The translations under genes and the position numbers were made by a program. Source: Anaeramoeba flamelloides (lineage: Eukaryota; Metamonada; Anaeramoebidae). From it: a DNA stretch of 64,000 nt. The notes beneath the pieces were generated by a model that worked only from the letters and a program-made list of their open reading frames with translations, was not told the origin of the DNA and did no database searches. Where the stretch lies: contig JANTQA010000008.1 in assembly GCA_027625915.1 (NCBI GenBank), forward strand, positions 4,357,001-4,421,000. Direction: 5' to 3'. Positions 44,663-57,034 of this stretch are shown here, one piece after another (position 1 is the stretch's first letter; each line of letters opens with the position of its first letter).

Positions 44663-44824
44663 AAGAAAAGGAAAAAACGTTGTTTACCATCTAATATTCA
44701 ACATCAGCAATTCTGAATTATTTATGACAATTTCGGAAGAAAACAATCCCTTTTGTAAATAAGATTTTAATAGTGAATTGAAAAACTTAACAAACACCTT
44801 TTCTGTTTCTTGGATTTGGCAATT

Positions 44825-44995
44825 ACTAGTATTTGTCCCATAAATGGGGAAAAATTTCACTTTAATTTCTTTATTTTTCTTTTTACTAAATTAAGTTCTC
44901 AAAGAAGTAAGTTGGTTGTAATTTGTAGTCTCTATTTGAAAAAGGAGATGAAAATGAAGTGAAAATTTTTCCCTTTTATAATTCAAATACCAGTA
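44825..44995. repeat. MITE family P, copy 5
   Basis: TACTAGTATTTGTCCCATAA and GGAAAAATTTCACTTTAATT are mirrored by GAAGTGAAAATTTTTCCCTT and ATTCAAATACCAGTA; 171 bp. This is the clearest free-standing member of the family. Confidence 0.75.
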
Positions 44996-45096
44996 GTAAA
45001 AGAAAAAAGAAAAGAAAAAGAAGTTAATATTTTTAAAATTGTTTAAGACTAGGATTAGCTTTAGATACAAACGAGACGAATTAGATGACTTTTAGT

Positions 45097-45101
<5 letters not shown>

Positions 45102-45127
<26 letters not shown>
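45102..45127. repeat. TA dinucleotide run
   Basis: About 13 TA units directly abutting the family A element at 45127, consistent with a preference for TA targets. Confidence 0.9.
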
Positions 45128-45133
<6 letters not shown>

Positions 45134-45660
45134 GATTCCAAAAATTTGGACACAGTTTAAACAGTGGAAAGAACATCATTACTGCAATTTAAATTTCAAC
45201 TTTGAAATAATTTTGATTTTACAAACTATTTCATTTTTTATCTTTTTTGTTTTGTTTTCATTTCCTTTTTTCCAGTTACGTAATCTGTTTCGTTAGATCT
45301 GAAATTTTTTTTCAATGGTTGATAGAAGATTAGTGTTGAGTTTGTTAAATTGGAAAATAACATACAATTGGTAAATGGTATCTTATCATTTGATCGATCA
45401 ACAATTGTTGGTGAAATTTCAACAAATTTACCAATACATTTTTGGTTCCGCTAGTTTCATTATTTTGAACACACCTGTTTTTATTTTTGAGTTTTATATA
45501 TTTTTTTTTTATTAAGATTAAAATGATTACTTATTAAAACATTAATACTGGGTTACTTAAATGTTGTTTTATATTAGGTTTTGAAAAATATAATAAATTG
45601 GTTCTTTTTTTTGCCTATTTTTGATTTTAGGTGTGTCCAAATTTTTGGAATGGGGTTTAT
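45127..45660. mobile_element. MITE family A, copy 2
   Basis: TAAACTAGATTCCAAAAATT at the left and TTTTTGGAATGGGGTTTA at the right, within TA repeats. It is 534 bp and matches the reverse complement of 1048-1586 almost throughout (e.g. TTGATCGATCAA, GGTTCCGCTAGTTTCATTAT). Confidence 0.8.
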
Positions 45661-47451
45661 ATATATATTTGTGGTATTTTCTGTAACAATTTATTTTTCT
45701 TTCAAGTTGGGAAGAGAGGAAATGCTTTTTAAAAGATAGAATTGCTTTGAGAGACAACTACCAAAACCGAGAAGAATTTTTTTATTTTTTATTTTTTTTT
45801 GATTTTTATTTATTTAAAAGAAATAATAACAAAAATTAGTTATGATTCTATGTTTTTACTAGCGATTGTAAGACCTATCTTCATTGATCAGAGAATATAA
45901 ACTATTTTTAAAAAAAAATTGACTCACTTTATAATATTATTGCAAGCGGCGTTAGTGTCCTTTATACAATATTCTGATCAAAATAAATTTTCAATTTTTA
46001 AATCAAAATAATTTTTTATGTTCACAAGTGTAAAAACTCTATTTTTTACAACATCCATATTTATACTAGTGTTTTAGTCTAATTTTTTTTTATCCTTAAT
46101 TTCAAATTTTTTTTGAGTTTTATTCTTTTTCTTTTCTTTTTTTTTCATAAAACAAACAAAGTTGAAAAAAAAAAAGATCACAGAAAATATTTCTTAATAC
46201 ACTGGATAATATTTTTTTTTATAAAAATAATATTTTTTAATGAATATAAACATCCAAATTTGATTAGAATATTGTTAAATCCAACTCCTGATTCACTATT
46301 TTGGTTCAACACCCCCCCCCACCCCCCCCAGAATCTTTTGCGCAAAATTGAAAAAAAATAAAAATATTTCAAATGCTGTATTATTTTTTAGTAACCAAAA
46401 TCAAAATAATTTAAATATCAATAAAAGGGTGTGAAATTTACTTGGTTTTTCTTGGGAATTCGAACGCAGAAAGAAAAGGAATTGTATTTTTTTTATGTAA
46501 AAATCGAAATTTCATTTGAAAAATATTTTTTCTGTAGCAAGTGGAATACACACCATCAAAATAAAACAATTTTAAAGCCAAAATGAAAATTAAACTATTT
46601 TTTCTATGAGTTGATACATTAAAGTTCTCTTTTTTGTTATTTTCTTCAATCCAAAAAAAGATAAAATATAATTACTGCCAAACATTCAAAATATAAATAG
46701 TTTTACTTCCTATCATATATTTATAATTTTTCAAATCTACTTGGTAATAAATAATCCCCAAAAAGTAAATCTCATTAATGTAAATGAGTACCAAATTCTC
46801 GATGTCTATTCAAGATTTTATTTTTTTAAAGAAAATTTTCATCAAAAAAAGCAATTAAATACTGTTTCCCAGTCTTACTCTAATATCAAATAACTAAATA
46901 TTCTTTTTGTTATTTAGAATTAGAATTTGAATTTGTTCCAAAAAAATATTCAATAAAAAAAAATTAATACATTCTTTTGTTTCCAAAAAATTGTATTATT
47001 TCAATGCATTTCGTTTTTACAATACAATTCTATTTTTTGATAAATCTCTTAGTATCACAAAACAGAGTATCTAAACTTTTCTTAACATGGTTAATACAAA
47101 ATTCAAGGAGTAATCTTCATTCAATTCCAAATTAATAGATTTTTAATTATGTTTTCACAATAAGCAAAAATTGTTTCAGTTTATTCTCTTTGAATTTTTT
47201 TCTTTATTAGTTTATTTATCAACACCCCCCCCCTTAATTTTTAATATTCATATAAGAGTTTATATTATTTTTGATGTCGATTAACTGAAAATTAGAAATA
47301 ATAAAAAATATCAAAATTGTAGAAAAAGATAGATCGATAAGTATTACGAAAATTTATTCTATGTAATTTTTTTTTAAAGTGAATATTTTTATTAGCAAAA
47401 AAATCCGATTATTTTCCTTTTTTTAATTGAAAGTACAGCAATAAAAATACG

Positions 47452-47668
47452 TAATGCCCATTTCAAAAAATTGTGATTCATTTTTTTTTAGTTTTTGGTT
47501 TACTTTTTTTTTATTTTTAAAACATCATGTTATTTTTATGTTTGGAATAATTAAAAAAATAAATCATTAATAAGCTTTAAAAATTATTTGTTTTTGAATA
47601 CTAAAAAAAATATATATATATTTTCCAATTTATATTATTTCAAGTTGAGCCACAATTTTTGAAATATA
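47452..47668. repeat. MITE family D, copy 2
   Basis: Left ATGCCCATTTCAAAAAATTG, right TTGAGCCACAATTTTTGAAA; inner sequence shared with 36696-36906. Confidence 0.65.
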
Positions 47669-50600
47669 TTTGATATCGACTACAAAAGAGAATAAGAACT
47701 TACTTGAATTTTTGATAAAGTAAGACAAAAATGATCAACTTTTTCCTTTTTTTTGTTCTTTTTATTTTTATTTTCGCTTGATTAGTCCACTGACAAACCA
47801 ATCTCAGCCAATTAACAACTTATGCAATTATTAGAAAATTTTTTGGGTGTTTGAATTATTCCCAAACACACCCAAAAATCAAAAAAATTCAAATTTTTTA
47901 ACCACATAAAAACATGTTATGGACAACTTCTAAGATTTCCTAGTGCCAATATACTCAGTTTAACGGTAAAATAACAATTTTACTTTCAGACAAAATATTT
48001 TTTTTTGAATTTTCTACTTCAAGATCTGTGAAGGGTTTTTGGTACCTTTTGATTATTTTTGAGTATGCTGGCACTTGTTCGGATAAGTATAGGTATGCCA
48101 GGGTATTGGTAAGGGTTGTGTTTGGTTTGGTATGGGTCTGTTTTGGTTAAACCAGTTCCTTTTATTGAATATGAAGTTAAATAAAGTTTGGCTTGTGTCA
48201 CTTTATGTCGGATATAAGTATGTGTTGTACGATTTGATATTACTCGGTTATTTTTGGATTGTATTTAAGATTACAAAATTTTGAGTGATGATAAACAATT
48301 TGAAATTGTCTATACAAAGACATTTTTTCTCATTTGTTAATACCTTTAGCAATGATCAGAAATGTTACAGGTATCCAAGATATCAAATCCTTTTACACAA
48401 AATGAGTTGGGTACTATTCCCCAAAATTTGTAATTTTTATGTATTTTGTATTTTTCAGGTAAAAAAAAAATGTTCTTCAATAAAATTCAAATTTTAACGT
48501 TAAACTGGGCGTATTATACTAAAGTTTCTTAAAAGTTGTTCAACAAGTTGTTCCGTCGTTAAAAAATTTTCTGGTATTTTCGATTTTCGGGTATTTTTGG
48601 GAATTCTTTGATTAATCATTTTTTTTACAAGTTCAAAAATACTTTCTATTTATTTTTCATTTAAGGAAAAATTGAAAGTTTACCCGTCTTAAAATAAAAG
48701 AAGTCAATCAAACTTGCATTACTGCCTCAACTTGTTTAAAATAATTATTTTATATATCTGTATAGGTGATATTATTAATAAATAAACTTTAAGAATTATA
48801 AATAAATTATTATTATTTTTTTTTTCAATTTTACATCAATAACATTAAATATTATTCTGGAATTTTACAGAATTAAATACATTTCTTAATCACATCACTA
48901 TTTATTAGAATTTTGAATTAGAATATATTTTATTTTGACATTTAATTTTTTTTTTTTTTTTTTTTGATTTTTTCTTTTGAATAATATTGTATTGATTTAA
49001 AAATGGATTGTTTTAAATCAAGATTTTTCACCAATAAATCAGATAATTAACATTTTTTGTTTTCTTTTGTTTAACTTTCTTAACCATCTTTCTAATTTTA
49101 ACCAAACCCATTTTTTTTATATTCTTCTTTTTATTATCAATTTTCACACATTTGATTTTCTTTTTTATGTTTTTAATATTTTTTTTTTCAATAGGAAAAA
49201 GTTTTTAAATGAAAAGGGAATAAAATTTAAAAATAGTAAAAAGGGAAAATTTAATTGTTTTAAAAAAAAACGAATTAAATAATTCTTTTAGTAATGATGC
49301 TGGATATTAAGGACTTTATCAAACTAGCCGTGAATTTAAAAAAATAAAGAATAACAATCACTCTTGAAAAGTCATTCTAATTTGATTCTTAACCTGTTAT
49401 TATATGTGACGATTTTTATGGGCAATATAAATATATATTATTAGAACCATGCTATATATATGGTTTATGTATTTTGCTAAATTTATCTTTAACATTTACA
49501 TTGAATTCATTCTATTTTTTCGAATAATATTCAAAATTATTATTTTAAAATTTTTGTTATTTGTATTTTTTTTTTTTTTTTTTAATTTGTTTTTTTAACG
49601 ATCAATTGTATAAACCATATACTTGTTTGTTTTTAATTGATTTTAGGTACTCATAAAAATTCTAATTTTTTTTTTAAAATTTCAAAAAAATTTTTTTCAC
49701 CTTAAGGGTTTTGTAATTAGATGTTGAATTGTAATATTGATTTTGGTAGAGAATAACAACTGATTTAGTTTTCAAATTATGAAATATCAATATATGTTTA
49801 AGTTCTTTAAGATTTTTATGCAATGAGAAATTGTTTTCTATTGGGGGATTTTCAGCAAAAATAACTTTTTTCCTAAAATAAAAATTGTTTTGAGATTTTT
49901 ATCATTGCTTTAAAAATTAGTTTCTGATCAACCCTTTTTTTACATAACCAATTGTCTAGATATAATTTCAAAATATTTTTTATTTATATTTATCTAAAGT
50001 TCCTTGTGATTGTTCAAAATAACAAAAGAATAGGATATAATTTTAAAATAAAATAATAACAACAATTCATAAAACTTTTAATTGTAGAGTTAACTAACTA
50101 TAATTCTATTGTTTTTTTAAAAAAATCTAAAAAATGTTTTTCTTATTTCTAATAATGAATTTAGTAATATGTTAATTAAAATAATTTTTTGTTAAAGTAA
50201 CGAAAAGTGATTTGTTTTTAATTTCATTTTACAGATTAATAAATCGAACACGATACTATTTACAAAATAAAAACTGCTTGATTCAGAAACTTTAAAGAAA
50301 AAATAAAAGATTTTTTTTTCTTGATGATACAATCAATTTAATTATTGTAAATACACCGAGGATTTTGAATTTAACTGTGATAGGTTTTTTTTTTTTTTGG
50401 TAGAGTCAATATATTGACATTTGATTAAACAAAATTTGAATTTTAAATCAAATATTATATATTCAATTTTCTAAACTGACAATTTGTTATATTTTTACTT
50501 ATTTGAAATTATTTTTTGTTTTTTATTCTTATATTTTTATCTTTTTCTTTTAATTTATTTTAAAGAAAATTTAGGCCATTTAGTCCATAAACTATTTCTA

Positions 50601-51033
50601 AAAAACAAATTAAATAATTATTACAAAAACATTGTACTTTAATATTTGAAAGAACTTCTTACTCATCAAACAATGAAATTGTTTGAGAAGAATTTTGCTT
50701 ATCAATTAATAACAAAAAAATCGGCAATTTCATTGACTATTTTTGATCAGTTGAAAATTCAACTTTATATTGTTAAAATTGATATATTATGATACTTTTT
50801 TGAATAGTAACTGAATTATAAAAAAAATAGAAAGATCACTAACTATTTTTTTTTAAGTTACCTTACAAAAATATAACAATTCATAAGAAAAAAATTGTTT
50901 CAATATGAAAAAATTAGAAATAAAAAAAAAATCTGCTAAAATAGTATTATTTGGGTAATATGGGGTCAAATTACTTTTTAAAAAAATATTTTTTTTTTTT
51001 ACTTTTTGTTGAAAATATTACAATGAATATAAT

Positions 51034-51040
<7 letters not shown>

Positions 51041-51070
<30 letters not shown>
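51041..51070. repeat. TA dinucleotide run
   Basis: About 15 uninterrupted TA units in a gene-free stretch. Confidence 0.95.
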
Positions 51071-51074
<4 letters not shown>

Positions 51075-51615
51075 TTTTATAGTCTAGTTTGGTTTGAACT
51101 TTGTTTAATTTTAAATTTATTAATTATGTTCTATTTTTTTATTATTTATACTTAATTTGATATTTTTCTTGTTTTTTTGATAAAGGGTGTGCTAAAATTA
51201 TTTACCATTTTTTTTTAGTGAGTAAAAAAACTTTTTTGAACTGAAAAATAATTTGATATTCGAGAAATGGTAAATAAATTTGTATAATAAAGATATTAGT
51301 AACAATCAGATACTAAAAATGCTTTTTTCTTTCTTTATTCGTTATCAGAAACAATTTAAAAATGATTTTAATTTTTTCAGTTTTTGTGAAAAAATGAAGA
51401 TAATCATTATTTTATTATTTGAAGTAAAATATTTACTATTATATGATTGTTGAACTGTGAATTTTATTTAAAAAAAATAAGTTTCACCTCATATTTTTGT
51501 TTATAATTCACATTCTGGTTTAATATGGGCTAGAAAGCCTAAAATATACGAAGTTTATTATTTCTTATAATGGGGGGTTATTGTGATCAATCTTATATTT
51601 TTTTATCTATTAATA

Positions 51616-52208
51616 TAAAATCTTTTTCAGTCAAAGGTGCCCAATTTTATTGAAGAAATAGAACATATTCTTGAATTTAATTCATTCTTTTTTCCCAAAT
51701 TATAATTTTAATTTTTAGATCGAATTCATTTTTTCTCATTTTGTTAACTTTTTATTTTTTTTGCTTTTTCTTTTTTTTTTTGTATTTTACCTTTTCTTTT
51801 TTTTTTTTTTCCTTTTTTTTTTATTTTTATATCTTTTTTATTTTTTTTTTAAAAAATTAAATTAAGGTTTGAAACTTCCAAATCAATATTAATAAAACTG
51901 TTTCGTTATGTATTCTAATAAAATTCATACATTTACAAGAAAAAAATCTTAATGTCAACAATTATAATTTCCTTAAGAAATTGAGTAATTTTCAACGAGA
52001 TGTCCCAATGAAAGGGGAAAAAGAATTTTTGAACATTTTTTTTTTTTTTTCGAATTTATAGTTTATTTAGGGTTTCTTTTTGATTATTGACTCTAATACC
52101 AATACTATTGTTTCTTGTATTCTTAAATAATCTAAATTTTGGTTGGTTATTAACAATAATATTTATTTTTCATTTTTAGTTGCCTTCCCTTGAGTGAAAT
52201 GGAATTTA
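51616..52208. mobile_element. MITE family C, copy 2
   Basis: TAAAATCTTTTTCAGTCAAA at the left, CCTTGAGTGAAATGGAATTT plus A at the right; shares ATTGAAGAAATAGAA, ATTCATACATTTACA and GAGATGTCCCAATGAAA-like blocks with 17898-18452. It has several long T runs. Confidence 0.65.
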
Positions 52209-52640
52209 TCTTAAAGTTATATTGGTTTCAATAGGATAAAAAATAATATATAAAAAAAATAAAAGGAATTTTCCATTTGCAAATAATCAATTTTAAGCTC
52301 AGAAAGTTAAAATATATTTCCTTTTTGATCAGTTCATAATAAAAAAAATCTCTCTCGCTTTTAATAGTTAAATTTTAAAAATAGAGGCGGATTTTTCATA
52401 AGAATCAAAAATTTGTTTAATTGTTTGTTTTTTTTTGAATAATAACATATTTTAATAAACTGTTTAGAGATACTACCCAATATAGAGTAATAAATAAAAA
52501 TGTAGTGTAATCATTTTATTTTATTTTCAGAAAGACTAAATGAAATAAGAAAATAAAAATAATAAATTTTTCCCCTAATTTTGGAATCTGGCTAACTTTA
52601 GCTTGAAAAAAAAATTACTTGAGTTAAATTTTGACAAGTG

Positions 52641-53202
52641 TTAAGGTACAGAATCCCTGAAATTTGAAAAAATTATCTTGTGTAGTTTGTAAAGCAAAAT
52701 TTTAGTTTGGTTATCTGATTATCGATCTTGTAACTGGTATTAATTATAATATTGGATCAAGAGTGAAAAAAATGAATTTATTTTTTTTTTCCGAAATCTG
52801 GAATTAATGATTATAAGATAAATAGACCGGTTGAAATTTAAGAATGAATTTTGATTTTTGGGTTGTAGAAAAATATTTATTTCCCTTTTACTAAATTACT
52901 CTAAATTGGAAAATAATTTTTGATAAAAACTCCAAATAAAACCAAATCTTAATTAAAATTTTCAATCAACAACCTACAAACTATATTTTTTTAATAACTT
53001 AAGTTACAGTGTATCATTTGACTCTTCAATTCAGATTTTGTAAAAAAAAAAATAATAAATTGAAAAAAAAATTAGTTTTTTGAACCACTATTAAAGCCCA
53101 TACCAAGCTGAAGATTGATGGGTTAAGAACCAAAATTAACAATTTGTTACACTCTATACAAGATATTCTTTTTTTCAAATTTAATGAATTGTCAACCTTA
53201 AA
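52641..53202. mobile_element. Foldback element, family I, copy 2
   Basis: TTAAGGTACAGAATCCCTGA at the left, AATGAATTGTCAACCTTA at the right. The arms are more diverged than in copy 1 (29296-29856), so it is older. Confidence 0.7.
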
Positions 53203-53846
53203 GATTGTCAACCTTGTTAATTACACCACTATCTTAAAATCAAAAAAAAAAGGAAAAATTGAGGTGAATAAATCTTCTTGGGTTTTTGCTACTTTTACAA
53301 TCGTAATCTGATGAAAAATTTTTTACCACCAAAATGAAGCTTTACTGATTGTATTAAATTGTGTTTCCTTCTTAGTTCCTTCTTTAGCTATGAAATTCAC
53401 ATATCTAAAAAATACTCACTTTTAAATATCCACCTTTTCACTGAAAATTTAAAACCGGGTTTCACAAACAAAATAATTTTTCATTCTTAGTCACAAAAAA
53501 GTTTAAAAACAAAACGAAATTTTTCCCATTTAAAATTCTTCTTCTTGTCTCTGTCACATTATGAGGTTAAATTCTTCTTCGCTTTCAAAAATAATTTCAA
53601 AATAATCTGATTGAAGGTCTTTTGTAAGGAAATTTGTCATTATTCGTCAACTTTTTTGAAAAGATAAATAAAAAATTTGGATCTTACTTGGCCAATTAAA
53701 TAGTTTGATTTTTTCTTCAAAACACAATCTCTTTGTGTTAACTCACACTTTATTTCATTCAGTTTTTTTTTTTTTCTTGTAACAATCAAATTACCAAACA
53801 ACAATATAATTAAAAAAATCGAAAACCATAATTACTGACCCAAGTT

Positions 53847-54101
53847 CTAAAATAAAAAGACACCCATGAATTGATCAACTTGAATTCTAGCTTGTTGGTG
53901 CAAATGGTTGCAACCTAAAGTGTAAAAAATTGAATTATAATTGTTATTGCACAGAGCACCAATTTGTGGGTTTCTGATTGACAAAGTCGGGTTGTATTTT
54001 TTAGCATCACAAAGTCGATTCAAAATATTTTTTTGTGAGATTCTAACAGTTGGCCACGATAAGAGAATAGAAAAAAGTTTAGGCCTTGTGTGTGTAATTC
54101 C
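53847..54101 (-). CDS. Possible internal or terminal exon, unassigned
   Basis: 85 open codons on the minus strand after an acceptor-like TTTTTAAG, with no usable ATG. The island is clearly less AT-rich than its flanks and reads RLCDAKKYNPTLSIRNPQIG then ALCNNNYNSIFYTLGCNHLH, a residue mix (Cys, His, Arg, Gln) unlike chance frames here. It ends in TAG at 53847. An overlapping frame (about 54040-54160) is also open. I do not recognise the family. If real, it belongs to a gene running away from the carrier gene. Confidence 0.3.
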   Translation of the reverse strand, partial: GITHTRPKLFSILLSWPTVRISQKNILNRLCDAKKYNPTLSIRNPQIGALCNNNYNSIFYTLGCNHLHQQARIQVDQFMGVFLF

Positions 54102-54601
54102 TTAAAAATTTTTGAAAGAAGAAGTTTAGGGGTGAAACCGATTCTGAAAAACACCCTTTAAATTTTGATGTACAAAAAAAGAATATACTAATTGTTTTTG
54201 AAAATCACCACACACCAACTCTTTTCTGTTACACTGATTCTAAAAAAAGAAATTGAATATAAAGCTTACAAACTCGAAAATGTGTTTTAAATTTTTAGGA
54301 AAGTATGAAATTTTGCCAAAGACTTTTATTTATTTTTAAAAAAAAATGATCACAAAAACCAATTGAGAAGAAAAAAAATAGGAATGTCAAGAATGTTCCA
54401 AAATTTTGGGGTAAATCTTTATTTGTGGGTAATGTTTCTTTTGAGAATTGTACCCTGATTTTGTTTTCTATAAGTTGTTCGAGAATTGAACTCTTTCCTT
54501 ATTCCCAAAGAATTTACACAAACTTTTGACACTCTGATATTGAGAAACTATTATCATTTTTTATAAAGTTTTCCCCATTCAAAAAAAAAAGTTTTTATAA
54601 A

Positions 54602-56197
54602 ATGAGTCTCGGAAACTTCTTTGCAAGAAAAGTTATTTCGGAAACAATCGAAGAATCGAAGCCTGTCACTTCCAAAGACAAAGGATCTATGACACCGTTC
54701 CAACAGTTAATTAGTGGGGGCGTTGCTGGTGTAATTGCGCGTACAATCACTAGCCCTGTAGGAATCTTTTTAATTTTTTTTTCTTTTTGTCTTTCTTTTT
54801 GTGTTTTTGATTATTTAGTCCTTTACGATTTTTTGTTTCTGTTTTGCATTTCAAAAATTATTTTCTTTCAAAAAACCAATAGTTAGACGTCATCAAAATT
54901 ATTTTCCAAGTACACAAAGGACCATCTGAATACAACGGCATTTTTGACGCTTTTAGCAAGATCTACCAAAAACAAGGTCTAGCTGGCTTTTGGAGAGGAA
55001 ATCTTGCCGGGTGTGCAAGAATTGCGCCATACAGTGCAGCAAAATTTTTTTCGTAATATTTTTTTTATTTTTAACTTTTTTTCTTTTTATTATTTTTTTT
55101 TTCTCGTCTTTTGGCCTTTCTTTTTTCATTCCTTTTTTTTTTTTTTTTCTTTTTGTTTCTTCATTTTTTTCTTTTCTTTTTGAATCTCACAAATTTTTTT
55201 TTTTTTTTTTCTTGTTATTTTCTTTGCGACACATAAAAATTGATCTTTCTCGTTTTTCTCATTTTACTCCTCAACTTAATTTTTTAAAAAATGTTTCAAT
55301 TAGTTACGACAAATATTCCCAAATAATTGGTCAAGGAAAGCCATTAACCAATTCACAAAGGCTAATTGCAGGATCACTTGCAGGAGCAACTGGTGTAATG
55401 ATCACGTACCCATTTGATTTAATTAAAACAAGAATGACTGTCTCTGACGAATATAAAAGTATCGTCCAATCTTTCTTCAAAATCATGAAAGAAGAAAATG
55501 TCACGGGTCTTTATCGCGGTATTGTTCCAACACTTTGTGGGATCATTCCTTATGAGGTACAAATCATCTTTTTTTTTAAAAAATCTATTTATTTTTTCTT
55601 TTCAAAAGAACATTGTAATTCCTTTGGGAATAGTTGACAGCAAAAGTAGATTTCAACGCGGCCAAACGTGTTTAAACAAAAAAAAAAAAACATTAACATT
55701 AACAAATCATGAAATACCCGTTACCCGTTTCTTTCTACTTTCTTGCCTTCTCTTGAACAACCTGAAATAATAATATTTTGATCTTTGAATCTGTAATCTA
55801 TGATCTTTCTTAATTAATTGCTTAATAATTTTAGGGTGGCCAATTCCTTACTTACGGATCAGTAAAAAAATATCTTGAAAAAAAATTGAACAGACCACTT
55901 TCTGTAGGACAAAACCTTGTTGTGGGCGCATTCTCTGGTGCATTTGCACAAACAGTTGCTTACCCATTTGATATTATTCGAAAAAGATTAATGGTTTCTG
56001 ATGACTATAATGGTATGTTTGACTGTGCTCATAAAATCATCACCGAAGAAGGATTCAAAGCTCTCTACAGAGGAAATGTTTCAAATATTATCAAAGTAAT
56101 TCCATACGCGGGCTTAACATTCTTAACTTATGAACAAGTTAAGGGTTATTTTGATCGAAAAAATATGGAAAAAATCGATGAACTTTTGAGGGATTAA
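54602..56197 (+). CDS. Mitochondrial carrier family (SLC25) protein, four exons
   Basis: Exons 54602-54757, 54883-55052, 55304-55556 and 55835-56197 join in phase (0, 2, 0) to 313 aa. Carriers of this family exchange nucleotides, cofactors or metabolites across the inner membrane of mitochondria or derived organelles. The three repeats each show the signature: SPLDVIK (52-57), YPFDLIK (145-150) and YPFDIIR (237-242), with six expected membrane helices. SPLDVIKIIFQV and the PFD-type motifs with RM/RL resemble the CoA/ADP carrier (SLC25A42/Leu5) and ATP-Mg/Pi carriers. No EF-hand extension is present, which disfavours the calcium-regulated type. The leader of about 30 residues before the first repeat is Ser/Glu-rich. 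Donors are GTAGGA, GTAATA and GTACAA; all acceptors end in TAG. Substrate is inference only. Confidence 0.93.
54758..54882 (+). other. Carrier intron 1
   Basis: 125 bp, GTAGGA...CAATAG, T-rich, splitting the first signature motif between Pro and Leu-Asp. Confidence 0.9.
55053..55303 (+). other. Carrier intron 2
   Basis: 251 bp, GTAATA...CAATTAG, mostly T tracts; in-frame translation gives poly-Phe, so it is not coding. Confidence 0.9.
55557..55834 (+). other. Carrier intron 3
   Basis: 278 bp, GTACAA...TTTTAG, phase 0 between IIPYE and GGQFLTYG. The frames across it are not carrier sequence. Confidence 0.9.
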
Positions 56198-57034
56198 TTT
56201 TTTGAGTTATTAGTATTAGTTTTTTTTTATTTTTTTAATAATACAAATATATATTTTATTAATTGTTTGGAAAAACCGAAATTTTTTTTCTTTTTATTTA
56301 TTTTTACTTTTCTAAGTTAAGTGTTTTTTTTTTCTTCTTTTTCTCTTTATCGAAAAGTAATGTTTTAATAAAACAATATTATTTTTTTTTTAATAACAAT
56401 AAAATTATATTTGTTCTCTTTAAGAATAATTCCTTTTTTGATTTGTTTTTGTTTGTTTGTAAATTTTTAAACTCTAATATTTTTTTATTTTAATATTAAT
56501 TATCAAAACAAAAATTGAATATTTTTTTTTATATTATTATTTTCGGAAGGGATTTTTAATTCCTATTATTACACTTTAGTTTTTTTTTTTTTTTATTTCC
56601 AAGGAGACATAATTTTTTCGATCAAAATCAATTCAGGAAGAATGTACATTTTGTCATTGTTGGAAATTTTTTGGTTGTTGTAAAATTACTGAAAATGTTA
56701 TTTTTTGAGTCTAATGGGATATTGAAATCTTGAAACCCAAATATCATTCACTCTCTATTTGTGAAAAAAAAAAAAAAAAAAAAACCCAAAGTCAATCAGA
56801 GTTGAATCTTTTATTTTTTGAACCTTTTTTTTTTTTTTTTGATTAAATTTATATTTTTATTAAAGTTATATTTTGGATTTAGAAACGTGTTTATATGGGA
56901 TAGTTGGAATTAATCAGAGAAAAAAAACAATATATATATATATATACCTAGAAATGTGTATTCTAAATTAAAAATTTCTTTTTGAAGATTAAATAAAAAA
57001 AAAGTTAACCTTTGAAAATAAACTTGTAATAATA

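Larger units (their letters stand above)
44012..54601. other. Long stretch between CYTH and carrier genes
   Basis: 10.6 kb dominated by repeats: a TTAA element (44224-44662), P (44825-44995), a TA run (45102-45126), A (45127-45660), an H fragment (46022-46075), D (47452-47668), a TA run (51041-51070), C (51616-52208) and I (52641-53202). A possible exon is at 53847-54101 on the minus strand. Runs of C9-10 occur at about 46311-46329 and 47226. I see no complete gene; the last exon of CYTH may hide here. Confidence 0.55.

Noticed and set aside
46113-46372. Overlapping plus and minus frames of 64-82 codons near a C9 run
   Set aside because: Low-complexity composition, no family match, no splice support; the GC-rich part is only the poly-C run.
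54470-54500. GTTCGAGAATTGAAC, at first glance a tRNA T-arm
   Set aside because: No acceptor stem, D-arm or anticodon arm can be placed around it.
55053-55303. Apparent 215-aa protein 54990-55637
   Set aside because: It reads through carrier intron 2 as poly-Phe and starts out of the carrier frame; the spliced model explains the region.
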